From Coccinella septempunctata (taxonomy: Eukaryota > Arthropoda > Insecta > Coleoptera > Coccinellidae), in assembly GCF_907165205.1 (NCBI RefSeq), contig NC_058193.1, positions 18,055,521-18,119,520 on the forward strand: 64,000 nt of DNA. The letters run 5' to 3'. The notes beneath the pieces were generated by a model, which did no database searches, was not told the DNA's origin, and saw only the letters and a list, made by a program, of their open reading frames with translations. Shown here piece after piece: positions 23,158 to 32,479 of this stretch. How positions within the stretch are numbered: position 1 is the stretch's first letter; each line of letters opens with the position of its first letter. The position numbers were made by a program, and so were the translations under genes.

Positions 23158-24552
23158 ATGTCTGACCATTCGGACTGCGATTCCGTAATGGAAGAAGACG
23201 CGCCAGAAATCGCTAATGTCGTGTCCGAACACGATATTTTGAGAGAGGAGAACGCAAGTTTGAAAGCGAGGGTGAATGAGTTAGATAGATGCGTATCTAG
23301 CTTAGTTGCTGAGATTAAAAATCTCAGGGAGAGGCTCGAGTTGCAGGAGGGAAATAAGAAAAGTTACTCCAAAGCACTCAAGAAGAACATTATTTTGAAA
23401 AATGTCCAAGAAGTGAACTTACCGGTTCCAAAACAGAAGATGGAGGTGGTCAAAACCCCTCAAACCAAAATTTCCCCACCCGCCAAAAGAGTGAGAAAGG
23501 ATAGCTCCTCGTCAAATGAAGATGCAAACAAGAAAAGAGTCTTGGAAACCCCAGACCAAGAGAAAACCACTCCAGTGGAGAGAAAAGAAAAAATCCCCCC
23601 TGTCACCCTGAGAGGTACGTCCGAATGGACTTCAATTTCGAACGCGTTAATGCGAAACGGTATTAAATACCAAAGAGCGACGACAGTAAAGGACGGTATA
23701 AGAATCGTCCCACAAAGCGCCGATGATCATAGAAGGATGACGGACTTCCTTCATAAAATAAATAGGGAGTTTTACACTCTTCAACGGGAGGAAGAAAAGA
23801 AAATATACGCGGTAGTGAGATACCTACCGCTGGATGCAGATATCCCGACGATCCTTGACGACCTCAAGGATCAAGGGATCGTCGATGCTGAGGTCATAAG
23901 GATGACCTCAAATAAAACAAAACAGCCGATGCCCTTATTGCTGGTTAAAACCCAGAATAAGGGTATCTTCGAGGTGAAAAGGCTCTACAACATGAACTGT
24001 GTTGTTGAACCTAAGAGAAGGACGATTGGGCCTGGACAATGTTACCGCTGTCAGCGATATGGACATGCCCAAAGTAAGTGCACTTTTCCATGGAGGTGCG
24101 TGAAATGCTCCGGTAATCACAGCTCCAAGGAGTGTACGCTTACCAGGGAGAACGAGGAGCGAAATGCCTCTTGTGTTCTCTGTGGAGAGCAAGGACATCC
24201 AGCCAGCTACAAGGGATGTAGCGAATGGAAATTGGTCACTAAAAAGACCAAGAGATCGCCAAGATCGAACCAGACCAGCTCGAGGCCAACACAAAATACA
24301 CCGAGGCCATCCCAAAACTCTTCGGAAGTGAAGAAACCCCAGGAAACTGCAACCAAAGTGGTCAAAGAGACGAAGAAACCAGAGAAAAAGACGGAAAAGG
24401 CAAAAGCCGTCAAAAAAGCCGAAACCAGAAAAGGAATTTCTGGAATCACTGAGGAACTGGATAAGTTCACGAAAAACCTCCTCAGCACGATGATGCAGAA
24501 TCTGGAGAAAGAGATTGAGAAGAAGATGCAGCAAATTATTAAGAATATTTAA
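23158..24552 (+). CDS. LINE ORF1 (gag-like nucleic-acid-binding protein)
   Basis: This 464-residue protein would bind LINE RNA and form the RNP that carries it to the target. Residues about 20-65 look like a coiled coil (heptad-like ILREENASLKARVNELDR), probably for multimerisation. A charged, lysine-rich linker follows to about 145. Residues about 150-290 match the domain that precedes zinc knuckles in Jockey-type Gag proteins (PRE_C2HC), with AVVRYLPLDADI. Three zinc knuckles follow: CYRCQRYGHAQSKC (about 295-308), CVKCSGNHSSKEC (314-326) and CVLCGEQGHPASYKGC (339-354). The C-terminus is strongly basic and ends in an amphipathic helix. The frame is undamaged. Start: ATG at 23158, the first in frame after the leader. 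Its stop overlaps the ORF2 start (TAATG). A 97-98% identical internal piece lies inverted at 29551-29990. Confidence 0.93.
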   Translation: MSDHSDCDSVMEEDAPEIANVVSEHDILREENASLKARVNELDRCVSSLVAEIKNLRERLELQEGNKKSYSKALKKNIILKNVQEVNLPVPKQKMEVVKTPQTKISPPAKRVRKDSSSSNEDANKKRVLETPDQEKTTPVERKEKIPPVTLRGTSEWTSISNALMRNGIKYQRATTVKDGIRIVPQSADDHRRMTDFLHKINREFYTLQREEEKKIYAVVRYLPLDADIPTILDDLKDQGIVDAEVIRMTSNKTKQPMPLLLVKTQNKGIFEVKRLYNMNCVVEPKRRTIGPGQCYRCQRYGHAQSKCTFPWRCVKCSGNHSSKECTLTRENEERNASCVLCGEQGHPASYKGCSEWKLVTKKTKRSPRSNQTSSRPTQNTPRPSQNSSEVKKPQETATKVVKETKKPEKKTEKAKAVKKAETRKGISGITEELDKFTKNLLSTMMQNLEKEIEKKMQQIIKNI

Positions 24553-27260
24553 TGGCTGACACGACGATAAAGAACAATCTCATAATCGTCTCTTGGAACG
24601 TCGAAGGATTGAGAGCCCGCAGATCAGAATTTGAAGAACTGGTTGAAGAGAAGAGACCGGATGTCATAGCTCTCCAAGAAACGAGACTTAACCCCAACGT
24701 TCGGATAGCATTTCCCAATTACGATATTTACAGAAATGATAGACCTAACAGCACAGGTGGCGTTGCTATACTGGCTAGAAGGAATATGGATCACCATTTC
24801 GACCAAATATTCAATGGACAAGAAGTAGAAGCAATATCGATTATTGTGAATACTAATCGAGGGCAAGTGAAGATTATTTCAACTTATAAATCACCGGATA
24901 AGGATATGCTGGAAGAGGATCTAAAAATGCTACTAGAAGGAAGACACCCGAAAATCATAATTGGTGATCTTAACTGCAAATCGCAGGAATGGAACAGTAG
25001 GGTGGAAAATACAAACGGGAGAAGACTGAAGATTTATGCTGAAAAACTTAATGCAGTTGTGATAGGACCTGATATACCGACCTACATACCAAGAGTAAAT
25101 GGACTACCCGATGTACTGGACATTGTCGTAATGAAAGACATCACTGAAGAAATCAGCATTGATACAATAGAAGACGGAACTTCAGACCACAATCCTATAG
25201 AATTCATAGTGGGACATGGCCCAAGAAACGAAGAAGAGACACAAACCAAGGATCGCACAGACTGGGAGAAATATAAGAATTTACTTCAGGAGAAAATCAG
25301 GGAAATTCCCCAAATAAACACCCAGGATGAATTAGATGAAGCAGTTGAAAAATTGGAAAATCATATAAAAGAAGCCTATGAAGAAAGCACCAAGAGAATA
25401 AGGAAACCAATTCCGAAACATTCACACGGAGATACGCCAAGGGATATAAAGGAACTTATAAAAAAGAACAGAAGACTCAGGAAAATCTACAGAACAACAA
25501 AAAGAGAAGAAGACAAGAAGAAACTGAATAAGCATAGTCAAATATTGAAAAATGCTTTAACAGAACTGCGTAATAACAGATGGAACCAGAGATTAAGGGA
25601 ACTGAATACAATAGATCACTCGGCTTGGAAAATGCAAAAACGCTTACGACGAGAACAGACAGTTATACCTCCACTGCATGGAGCAAACGGAATGGTATAT
25701 ACGAGACTTGAAAAAGCCGAAGCACTTGCCGACACAATTGAGAGAGAAGCCAGAATAAATTACAGAAATGATGATGACAATGAAGATCTAGAAGAAGAAG
25801 TGGAGGCAAACGAAGAACTGATGATGGAACCACCGGAAACCGAAATCATTCCAAAACCGGCTTCACCAACAGAAATCAAAGAGATCATAATGAAACTGAA
25901 AAACCGGAAAGCACCGGGAGAAGATAGGATAACGAATTATATGTTGAAGAAATTGCCTAGAAAAGGAATAGCAGCCTTGACGAATATAACAAACGGAGTG
26001 ATGAGGACCGAATACTACCCAAAGAGATGGAAAACTGCAGAAATGATAGTTTTCAACAAGCCTGGAAAGGAACGGAAATTTCCTCAAAATTATAGACCAA
26101 TCAGCCTACTATCAGCACTAGGAAAAGTCGTCGAGAGGGTTATCGCCAAAAGGCTGAATGAGGAAACAGAAATGTTGAAGATAATCCCACCCGAACAATT
26201 TGGATTTCGACGAGAACACTCGACTGAACTCCAATTACTACGGCTCATAGAATACGTCACCGAAGGAATGCAGACAAAACAGGCCACAGGATTAGTTCTA
26301 ATGGATATCGAGAGAGCTTTTGATAGAGTATGGCACGAAGGCCTAATCTACAAGATGAAAAAAGCAGGATATTCGACCAAGCTATGCAAGATTATAAGGA
26401 ACTATCTGAGGAATAGAAACTTTTATGTGAAGATAGATGGAGCAACCTCTCAAACCAGACAATTGGAAGCGGGAGTGCCTCAAGGATCGGTACTTGGACC
26501 TCTGCTTTACATAATATACGTTTATGATATCCCGAAGAATGCTAGGAATATGCTCACCTTGTACGCAGATGACACAGGAATAGCGTCCAGACATCGACGC
26601 CCAGAGATCATACACCGGAGACTGCAGGAAGCCATAGATGAATTACTCAAATGGTGCATCAAATGGAAAATCCAAATCAATGGAAGAAAGACTCAAGCAA
26701 TATTACTGCAAAAGAGAAGATTGAGGATGGAAGAAAACCTTGAAGTTGATGGACAAGAGGTTGAATGGAAAAATGAAGCAACATACCTAGGAGTGACGCT
26801 TGACAGAGGACTTACATGGAAAAACCACATCAAATGTGCTGTTGATAAAACAAAAGCCGCAATGAGTAAACTTTATCCACTCATAGACAGAAGAAGTCAT
26901 ATGAATAAGAACATCAAGTTGACGATGATTAAAACTATTGCGCGACCACAACTCACATATGGATCGGCGGCATGGGGCTTCGCAGCCAAGACCCACATCA
27001 AGAGAATACAGGCCACTGAAAATAAACTCCTTAGAATGGCGATGGACGTACCCTGGTTTGTTAGGAACAAACAAATCTACAAGGACTTGGAATGGGAACC
27101 AGTTACAGAATTTATGAAGAGAAAGGCGGAAAGGATATTCGACAAAGCCAAACAACATCCAAATGAGGAACTACGAAGATTAGTTGACTACGATCCAACA
27201 GAAGAAGCTAGAAGGTCAAGAACCTACCACCGAAGACCGAGAGATCAGTTAAGGATTTAA
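24552..27260 (+). CDS. LINE ORF2 (endonuclease plus reverse transcriptase)
   Basis: This 902-residue protein nicks target DNA and reverse-transcribes the LINE RNA from the nick. Residues 1 to about 225 form an APE-type endonuclease: SWNVEGL, QETRL (catalytic Glu), GDLNCKSQEWNS (about 138-149) and TSDHNPIEF near 210. A charged helical connector runs to about 430. The RT follows with RKAPGEDRI, NYRPISLLSALGKVVERVI, EQFGFRREHST, LVLMDIERAFDRVWH, GVPQGSVLGPLLY (about 642-654) and YADDT (about 671), so all core motifs are present. The thumb and C-terminal region (RPQLTYGSAAWG) end without an RNase H or zinc finger, as in Jockey-clade elements. The ATG shares its A with the ORF1 stop, suggesting termination-reinitiation as described for the silkworm LINE SART1. 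No frame damage is seen, so it may be functional. Confidence 0.95.
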   Translation: MADTTIKNNLIIVSWNVEGLRARRSEFEELVEEKRPDVIALQETRLNPNVRIAFPNYDIYRNDRPNSTGGVAILARRNMDHHFDQIFNGQEVEAISIIVNTNRGQVKIISTYKSPDKDMLEEDLKMLLEGRHPKIIIGDLNCKSQEWNSRVENTNGRRLKIYAEKLNAVVIGPDIPTYIPRVNGLPDVLDIVVMKDITEEISIDTIEDGTSDHNPIEFIVGHGPRNEEETQTKDRTDWEKYKNLLQEKIREIPQINTQDELDEAVEKLENHIKEAYEESTKRIRKPIPKHSHGDTPRDIKELIKKNRRLRKIYRTTKREEDKKKLNKHSQILKNALTELRNNRWNQRLRELNTIDHSAWKMQKRLRREQTVIPPLHGANGMVYTRLEKAEALADTIEREARINYRNDDDNEDLEEEVEANEELMMEPPETEIIPKPASPTEIKEIIMKLKNRKAPGEDRITNYMLKKLPRKGIAALTNITNGVMRTEYYPKRWKTAEMIVFNKPGKERKFPQNYRPISLLSALGKVVERVIAKRLNEETEMLKIIPPEQFGFRREHSTELQLLRLIEYVTEGMQTKQATGLVLMDIERAFDRVWHEGLIYKMKKAGYSTKLCKIIRNYLRNRNFYVKIDGATSQTRQLEAGVPQGSVLGPLLYIIYVYDIPKNARNMLTLYADDTGIASRHRRPEIIHRRLQEAIDELLKWCIKWKIQINGRKTQAILLQKRRLRMEENLEVDGQEVEWKNEATYLGVTLDRGLTWKNHIKCAVDKTKAAMSKLYPLIDRRSHMNKNIKLTMIKTIARPQLTYGSAAWGFAAKTHIKRIQATENKLLRMAMDVPWFVRNKQIYKDLEWEPVTEFMKRKAERIFDKAKQHPNEELRRLVDYDPTEEARRSRTYHRRPRDQLRI

Positions 27261-27507
27261 ATGTAACCAAAGAAGAGCTTAACCTATAAAAGCTATAGGC
27301 AGCAAACAACTATCAACACGACTATGATCGTGTGAGAGTCCAGAAACCATAAGAGTCAACTGGTTAATAGGCAAAATGCCCGGAACCTATGAAGAAGCAG
27401 TTAAGGGTTTTTAGTGGGTCTCGAGCTCAGAGAGTGAGAATCCCCACACTGTTCCCCCTCAGCAGAGGGTGTGTTCGTCTGTTTGCAGATTTTCCCCCTG
27501 CTACACC

Positions 27508-27525
27508 AAAAAAAAAAAAAAAAAA
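27508..27525 (+). repeat. poly(A) tail of LINE
   Basis: A run of 18 A follows CCCCCTGCTACACC and marks the 3' end of the LINE formed by target-primed reverse transcription. Confidence 0.9.
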
Positions 27526-28370
27526 CGGCTTGAAGTTCTACAGATCGAACGGAGAGAGCACGGGGAACGTGACGACATTATTAGATCTCGTTCCCGGTCA
27601 TTTTCAAACCCGAACGTACTGGGAGTTCTCTGTCGACATCACCTAGGAGTTTCAAATGGTTGTCAAGACGAGTTGACAACTTTTTGCCGCGTCCTATTTT
27701 GGCACTCCGACTAGAGGTGCTGCTAGCTTGTGTGATTTAATTATGTACCAAGAAATAAATAGTAATAACCTAGTCATTTATTTATATGGTATTATTTGTA
27801 CTATTTGATTTTTGTTTGTTTGAAAGTTTATCTGATATTTGAAAGTGCGAAATGAATTTGAACCATGCTATTATAAGATTTGGTGTTGAACTCTTTTTGG
27901 ATTATGAGGAAGAGGAAAGTAAAGGCATCTGAAATGCTACCAACTTTCGTCTTCAATATCAGATTGAATTCTACATTGCTTCAATGATTCCGCAGAAAAT
28001 TTTTCTGAAACTTGAAAAACATCTTCAAATTTTCTCAAATAGGGCATCATTCCAATGTCAATAACTTCGAGATTTTTGCTTCATATTCAGTTCAACCGTC
28101 CGAAAAAATCATTCTGTTTTCTATTACGGCGGCAAGGGCAGTTTTTCAAAGAGGTACTCGTTAGTTTTTGTCACTGACGGCAGTCACAACTTCACACTTG
28201 ACAGATCCCCATCGTTCTCTATCAGCAAACTCGGGGAAGTGCAAGCGTGATCGGGGAACATGCTCCGTCTCGACCCGAACAGAAAAGGGAATACTCAGAG
28301 ATCAAAGTCGAACGCGATTGAAGTACACTTGACGTGCTCAGACTGGAAAAGTCGCTAAGCCGAACTCAAC
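27526..28370. other. unclassified block between LINE and P-like sequence
   Basis: This 0.85-kb block is absent from P-like copy 1, so it is an insertion. Both ends contain a CGGCTT/AAGCCG motif (27526-27531 and near 28356-28361), which could be weak terminal repeats. GC-rich ends flank an AT-rich core. No protein recognised. Confidence 0.4.
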
Positions 28371-29326
28371 CTTTGTTTTAGGTTATGTGTCATCGTAGTT
28401 TTTTCTGATGATTTTTCAAATACGTTTCTTCAAATCTATAATAAATATGAGAAATCTGAATTATATTCAATAAAATACAATTCATATTATAAAAAGGACT
28501 AAGAAATCAGCTTTAGTCATTCATAATAAATGACGAAATCAATGAAATTGAAAAAGAATCACTGCTCAATAAAATGATACCAACATATGTTTATCATTGT
28601 TCAATCATTAGTTGGTTGAAGAGGAGTTTATACAACGAGACTTTCTCGTTATCCGTATAAGGCGTAAAGGGGGAAAAACTACCAGAATATGGGGTGTTGC
28701 CGGAACACTTAAACGATAAGTAAAAGTTACGGATATTACAATAGTTTCCACTTTCGTAGGAAAGATGACAGCACTTAACGAAAGTCTTTTTTCAATTTCA
28801 CCAGGATACGAATTGAAGCCACTGGCGAGACTTTTAGAGAAATTTCCTCATGTGGAAATTCATAGGAGAGATAATTGCACCTCGGAAAGTTGATAACATG
28901 AATGAAATTTTTGGTCTTCAAAAGAAATCTTTTTTTTTCCGTTTGACGAATAAAAAATTTCTGACTTTCCGGGGTGACGAACTGATTGAATTGAGGTATA
29001 ATGAAAACACCTACACGATGTAGACCCCTCTTAATGTAATCTTCAAAGTTATATACAATCGCAGTGTGGAGTCGAACATATCAAGACGACAAAAGGTAGC
29101 AACCTCAGATTTATCACTTAGGTATTAGAGTAGATTCTAGTTCCAATACTCAGCTGAGAACCATTTTAAACCATATATTATGTTATTCCAACAAAATTCT
29201 TCAAGAATACCCACTTCTGAACTATGTGGTTTCATTGGTTAAATATTCTTATTCAGAAGAGTCCACTGCTCACAAAGGATGACAATTTCGATTTCGTTTA
29301 TAATGAATCCATCATATTTTTGATAT

Positions 29327-29550
29327 CTTCATCGCAAAAGTGCTCTTGACACACCAATTGATTCCGAGTCGATTCTCTTTTTTTTTTCTCTCAAAAACGC
29401 ACTCTGAAATTTTATCTCTTCTCCTTTTCTTTTCGATGCCAAACCACTCTTACATTAGCTCACGCTTCAACATTTCACCATGGTCATATGTTGTTCCCTG
29501 ATCAAAAATCAAAAATAATATTCTAATCATCTGTCAACAGAAAGACAGTT
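29327..29550 (-). repeat. 225-bp duplication, copy 1 (P-like sequence)
   Basis: Runs from CTTCATCGCAAAAG to GAAAGACAGTT and is repeated directly at 29992-30217 with about six small differences. It corresponds to about 15478-15700 of P-like copy 1, where it occurs once. The two copies bracket a gag fragment. Confidence 0.88.
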
Positions 29551-29990
29551 TTTTGACGGTTTTTGCCTTTTCCGTCTTTTTCTCTGGTTTCTTCGTTTCT
29601 TTGACTGCTTTGGATGCAGTTTCCTGGGGTTTCTTCACTTCCGAAGAGTTTTGGGATGGCCTCGGTGTATTTTGTGTTGGCCTCGAGCTGGTTTGGTTCG
29701 ATCTTGGCGAACTCTTGGTCTTTTTAGTGACCAATTTCCATTCGCTACATCCCTTGTATCTGGCTGGATGTCCTTGCTCTCCACAGAGAACACAAGAGGC
29801 ATTTCGCTCCTCGTTCTCCCTGGTAAGCGTACACTCCTTGGAGCTGTGATTACCGGAGCATTTCACGCACCTCCATGGAAAAGTGCACTTACTTTGGGCA
29901 TGTCCATATCGCTGACAGCGGTAACATTGTCCAGGCCCGGTCGTCCTTCTCTTGTTCAACAACACAGTTCATGTTGTAGAGCCTTCTCAC
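29551..29990 (-). pseudogene. ORF1 fragment of the 23-kb LINE family
   Basis: The minus strand encodes, without a stop, the part of the LINE ORF1 that includes all three zinc knuckles (CYRCQRYGHAQSKC, CVKCSGNHSSKEC, CVLCGEQGHPARYKGC) and the basic linker. It equals about 23973-24420 of the LINE with roughly ten base differences. It has no ORF start, no ORF2, no 3' UTR and no poly(A). It is therefore neither a normal 5'-truncated LINE nor a processed copy. It sits exactly between the two 225-bp duplicates of P-like sequence and lies inverted relative to the LINE about 5 kb away. The best fit is filler DNA from templated break repair. Confidence 0.88.
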
Positions 29991-29991
29991 T

Positions 29992-30217
29992 CTTCATCGC
30001 AAAAGTGCTCTTGACACACCAATTGATTCCGAGTCGATTCTCTCTTTTTTTTTCTCTCAAAAACGCACTCTGAAATTTTATCTGTTCTCCTTTTCTTTCC
30101 GATGCCAAACCACTCTTACATTAGCTCACGCTTTCAACATTTCACCATGGTCATATGTTGTTCTCTGATCAAAAATCAAAAATAATATTCTAATCATCTG
30201 TCAACAGAAAGACAGTT
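29992..30217 (-). repeat. 225-bp duplication, copy 2 (P-like sequence)
   Basis: Direct repeat of 29327-29550. Beyond it the P-like sequence continues normally to 30305, so copy 2 adjoins the original left half of the element. The segment carries the THAP-like CQEHFCDEDI remnant on the minus strand. Confidence 0.88.
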
Positions 30218-30307
30218 CACTTAGCCAACTTCACTAGTAAATCAAAATTTCGCCATCCTGCGATCGCCAGCGCCGTTAGTGGCGAAAACATGAACTACCT
30301 ATATATA

Positions 30308-31458
30308 AAGTGCGTTCAACAAAATTCGTCGTCAAGTAGTCTATGGAATTTTGAACGTGTCTAAACGTAATTCTTAGCTTGTGCTATACTATTTTCCAGG
30401 TGTACTGTCAATTTAGCATTTTGGATTGATGGTGAATTAAAATTATCAGCAAATTATAAAGATGGTTTTTACGGACGTGTGAAAAGCTTTTACTACTGAA
30501 TCCTACTCCAAAATTGGGGAGAAAATAGAAGGAGAATGGAAATATTTTGTTCGGCGACTTCCTTGAATTATTCCAATGTTGCTGTAGATTATTATCAGAG
30601 ACTGTTGTTATCAATTTTCCATAGTACTGTTTCGCGATTGTTGACGAAACAGGTATGTTCAAACAAATAAGGAAATGTTCGACCAAAGAAGAAAACTCCA
30701 GAGTTCAGCAATAATGAAAATATGATGACAGAAGCTACACAAACCTCTGTTCAGGTTTTATCTGAAGTGGCTGGAGTATCCGTTGGCATATGCCACACGA
30801 TTTTGAAAAAAATTAAAAAGATCTCCATTTGTTTCCATAAAGATTGACATGTTATCAGAAAATTGAAAAGGTTGTGATTACCTACCCTTGGAGCATCCAA
30901 AAAAAATTGGAGTTCGATATGCATCAGTCGAAGGCAAAATGTGAGTCCTATTTTCTTTTATGGAACTTTAACAGCAGAACCTTATGAAGAAGAAAACATC
31001 ATGCCTTTTTATAGCTGAATTGAATTTTGATAAATTGACCAATATCTTCATGTAATTCAGTTCTTTAGTTTAGTCATGGATTTTCAGTAAGGACCAAATG
31101 AATTCAATATTTAGTAGCTGGAATCTTTTTACAAAAAAAACATAATACAAATTCATGTCTCTTACGTATAAAAATAGTGGACTGTTAAAATTTTACGAAG
31201 AATTGTTCTAACTGCATCAGATTGCTTGGATTCTTGTAAACTTACTCTATGAAAGGAATGCTTTCCGCACGTTGGGTGAAATTTACAAGAAACCGTTTCT
31301 GAAAGTGCCTTTCAACTTTCCGTACAACATTACGATATAGGTTATAGCATCATTTTGGGAAGATGAAGTAATTCAAGGAAAAACATACGTTCAGCCACCG
31401 AACATCAACCTTCAAAATTTCATAGCCTACTTGACGACGAATTTTTTTGAACGCATGT
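30308..31458 (+). mobile_element. DD41D mariner-type transposon, deleted copy
   Basis: The ends match the 44-bp terminal repeats of the intact element at 40195-41992 with a few changes (GTGCGTTCAACAAAATTCG at the left). They are bordered by TA (30306-30307, 31459-31460). It is 1151 bp against 1798 bp for the intact copy and holds a broken transposase. It interrupts P-like copy 2: P-like sequence resumes at 31461. Confidence 0.88.
30462..31020 (+). pseudogene. DD41D transposase remnant
   Basis: Starts MVFTDV and then shows pieces of the intact 361-residue protein in several frames: GEKIEGEWKY, a damaged helix-turn-helix, VSVGICHTILKK and PIFF.GTLTAE. Stops and frameshifts are frequent. The segment with the first catalytic Asp and the whole C-terminal half including the second and third Asp are missing. 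It cannot be active but may be mobilised in trans because both ends persist. Confidence 0.85.
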
Positions 31459-31601
31459 TATATATGTTAGGGGAGAAATAATCTGTGGTCTCAAAGCAGC
31501 GATCGTTCTCCTTCTCTCTAATCTCCATAGTCTACCCTATGGAAACCTTAACTTAACCTAATCATAATAATATTAGGGCATAATGAACATTATCGATTCG
31601 C

Positions 31602-32430
31602 ATGAATTCCGTCATGTCGCGAGTACGTGGTAATGCCTGCTCTCTTTGTTCGAACAAAATTGATGGTACCCTATGTTTAAATAGTTTTCATACCAAGTGT
31701 GCTAACACCTCTAGGGAAGATTTCAAAAAAATCCGTGAAAATTCTTCCAAAAGATGGATTTGTGATTCTTGTGAGACCGGCGTTAAATCCGACTCTTCTA
31801 CAACTGCGGTTACTGAGTGTGAGGCCGGTAATGTTGAAAACCTAAGTTTGCTCGTAAAACAGGCCATTGATGAGGCAATTGCCCCAATTTGCTACGAAAT
31901 AAAGCAGCTGAAGTATATTATTTCTTCACAAAATGAACAAATGAATTCACTCATTGTTACGATCCAACCATTAACAAATGGAAAAAAGTCGTTATCTATA
32001 TCACCAGCTGATCGGAATTCCCCTACTGATAATACAATATCACATGCGACAACAGATAGCACGAATTTGCACTATTCGCTTGTTTCTGATTCGAGAGATC
32101 CTCTAAAAGAAAAAGCATCGAAACAAGAGGTGATTTTGTCTCCACTCTTCCTACTGGCTCAGAATGGACTGTTGTTGGGGCAAAAAAAGCCTCCAAGGAG
32201 AACTACTACTTCCGAAGTTGGGAACACTAAATTGGATAAGTCGCTATGTTATACTTTCACCTGCAGAATCTAGTTGTGAGAAACTAAAGTCGAAGCAACC
32301 TAATATATGTAATTCCTTCAGGCTCAGTTTTCCATCTCAATTTTTGGCGTAAGTGATGAATCCTGCATTATGGCCTGAGGGGGTGACCATTAATAAGTTT
32401 TTTCGAGGCGTCGCGTCGTCGCAAATCAGT
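31602..32430 (+). pseudogene. LINE ORF1 with PHD-like finger, frameshifted
   Basis: The reading frame opens with a cysteine pattern CSLCSNK ... FHTKC ... WICDSC, the spacing of a PHD-type zinc finger. This is common at the N-terminus of CR1-like and related LINE ORF1 proteins. Between SNK and FHTKC the domain is shortened, so a few residues are lost. A predicted coiled coil follows (about residues 75-125). After a shift near 32160-32300 the protein continues to MNPALWPEGVTINKFFRG, the family's usual C-terminal motif. It would have bound LINE RNA. Several stops after 32273 make it nonfunctional. Confidence 0.72.
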
Positions 32431-32479
32431 TCACCTACCTTAAAAACTACTTGTGATCTCAAATATGTTCCTGACTCAG

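Larger units (their letters stand above)
22757..27525 (+). mobile_element. Jockey-type LINE, apparently full length
   Basis: The element comprises a 5' leader with two 35-bp tandem units, intact ORF1 (23158-24552), intact ORF2 (24552-27260), a 3' UTR with GC-rich segments and an 18-A tail (27508-27525). The 5' edge is approximate: similarity to the P-like element stops near 22752. I could not identify a target-site duplication; DNA after the tail does not continue the P-like sequence. Intact ORFs and a clean tail suggest recent insertion. It lacks an RNase H domain, as expected for the Jockey clade. Confidence 0.85.
22646..31529 (-). mobile_element. P-like transposon copy 2, split by nested insertions
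   Basis: The end at 22646 (TATGGAGAGAAGAGAG) matches the inverted right end of copy 1. The end at 31529 (CTCCATA) matches its left end. The flanks GTCTACTC (22638-22645) and GTCTACCC (31530-31537) form an 8-bp duplication with one mismatch. P-like sequence is found at 22646-22752, about 28370-29550, 29992-30305 and 31461-31529. These blocks follow in the order of copy 1 read backwards. Between them lie the LINE and an unclassified block, a gag fragment, and a DD41D transposon at a TA. The base element would be about 1.1-1.2 kb. Confidence 0.72.

Noticed and set aside
23935..24534. 199-codon minus-strand frame opposite LINE ORF1
   Set aside because: Exact antisense of the zinc-knuckle region; Leu/Phe-rich composition is the expected shadow of a Lys/Glu-rich gene.
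22745..27545. Target-site duplication of the intact LINE
   Set aside because: CTACAG near 22757 and CTACAG near 27537 match, but they are short and not adjacent to both ends, so I do not call a duplication.
29553..30073. Plus-strand frames across the gag fragment
   Set aside because: They are the complement of the ORF1 fragment, which explains the sequence fully.
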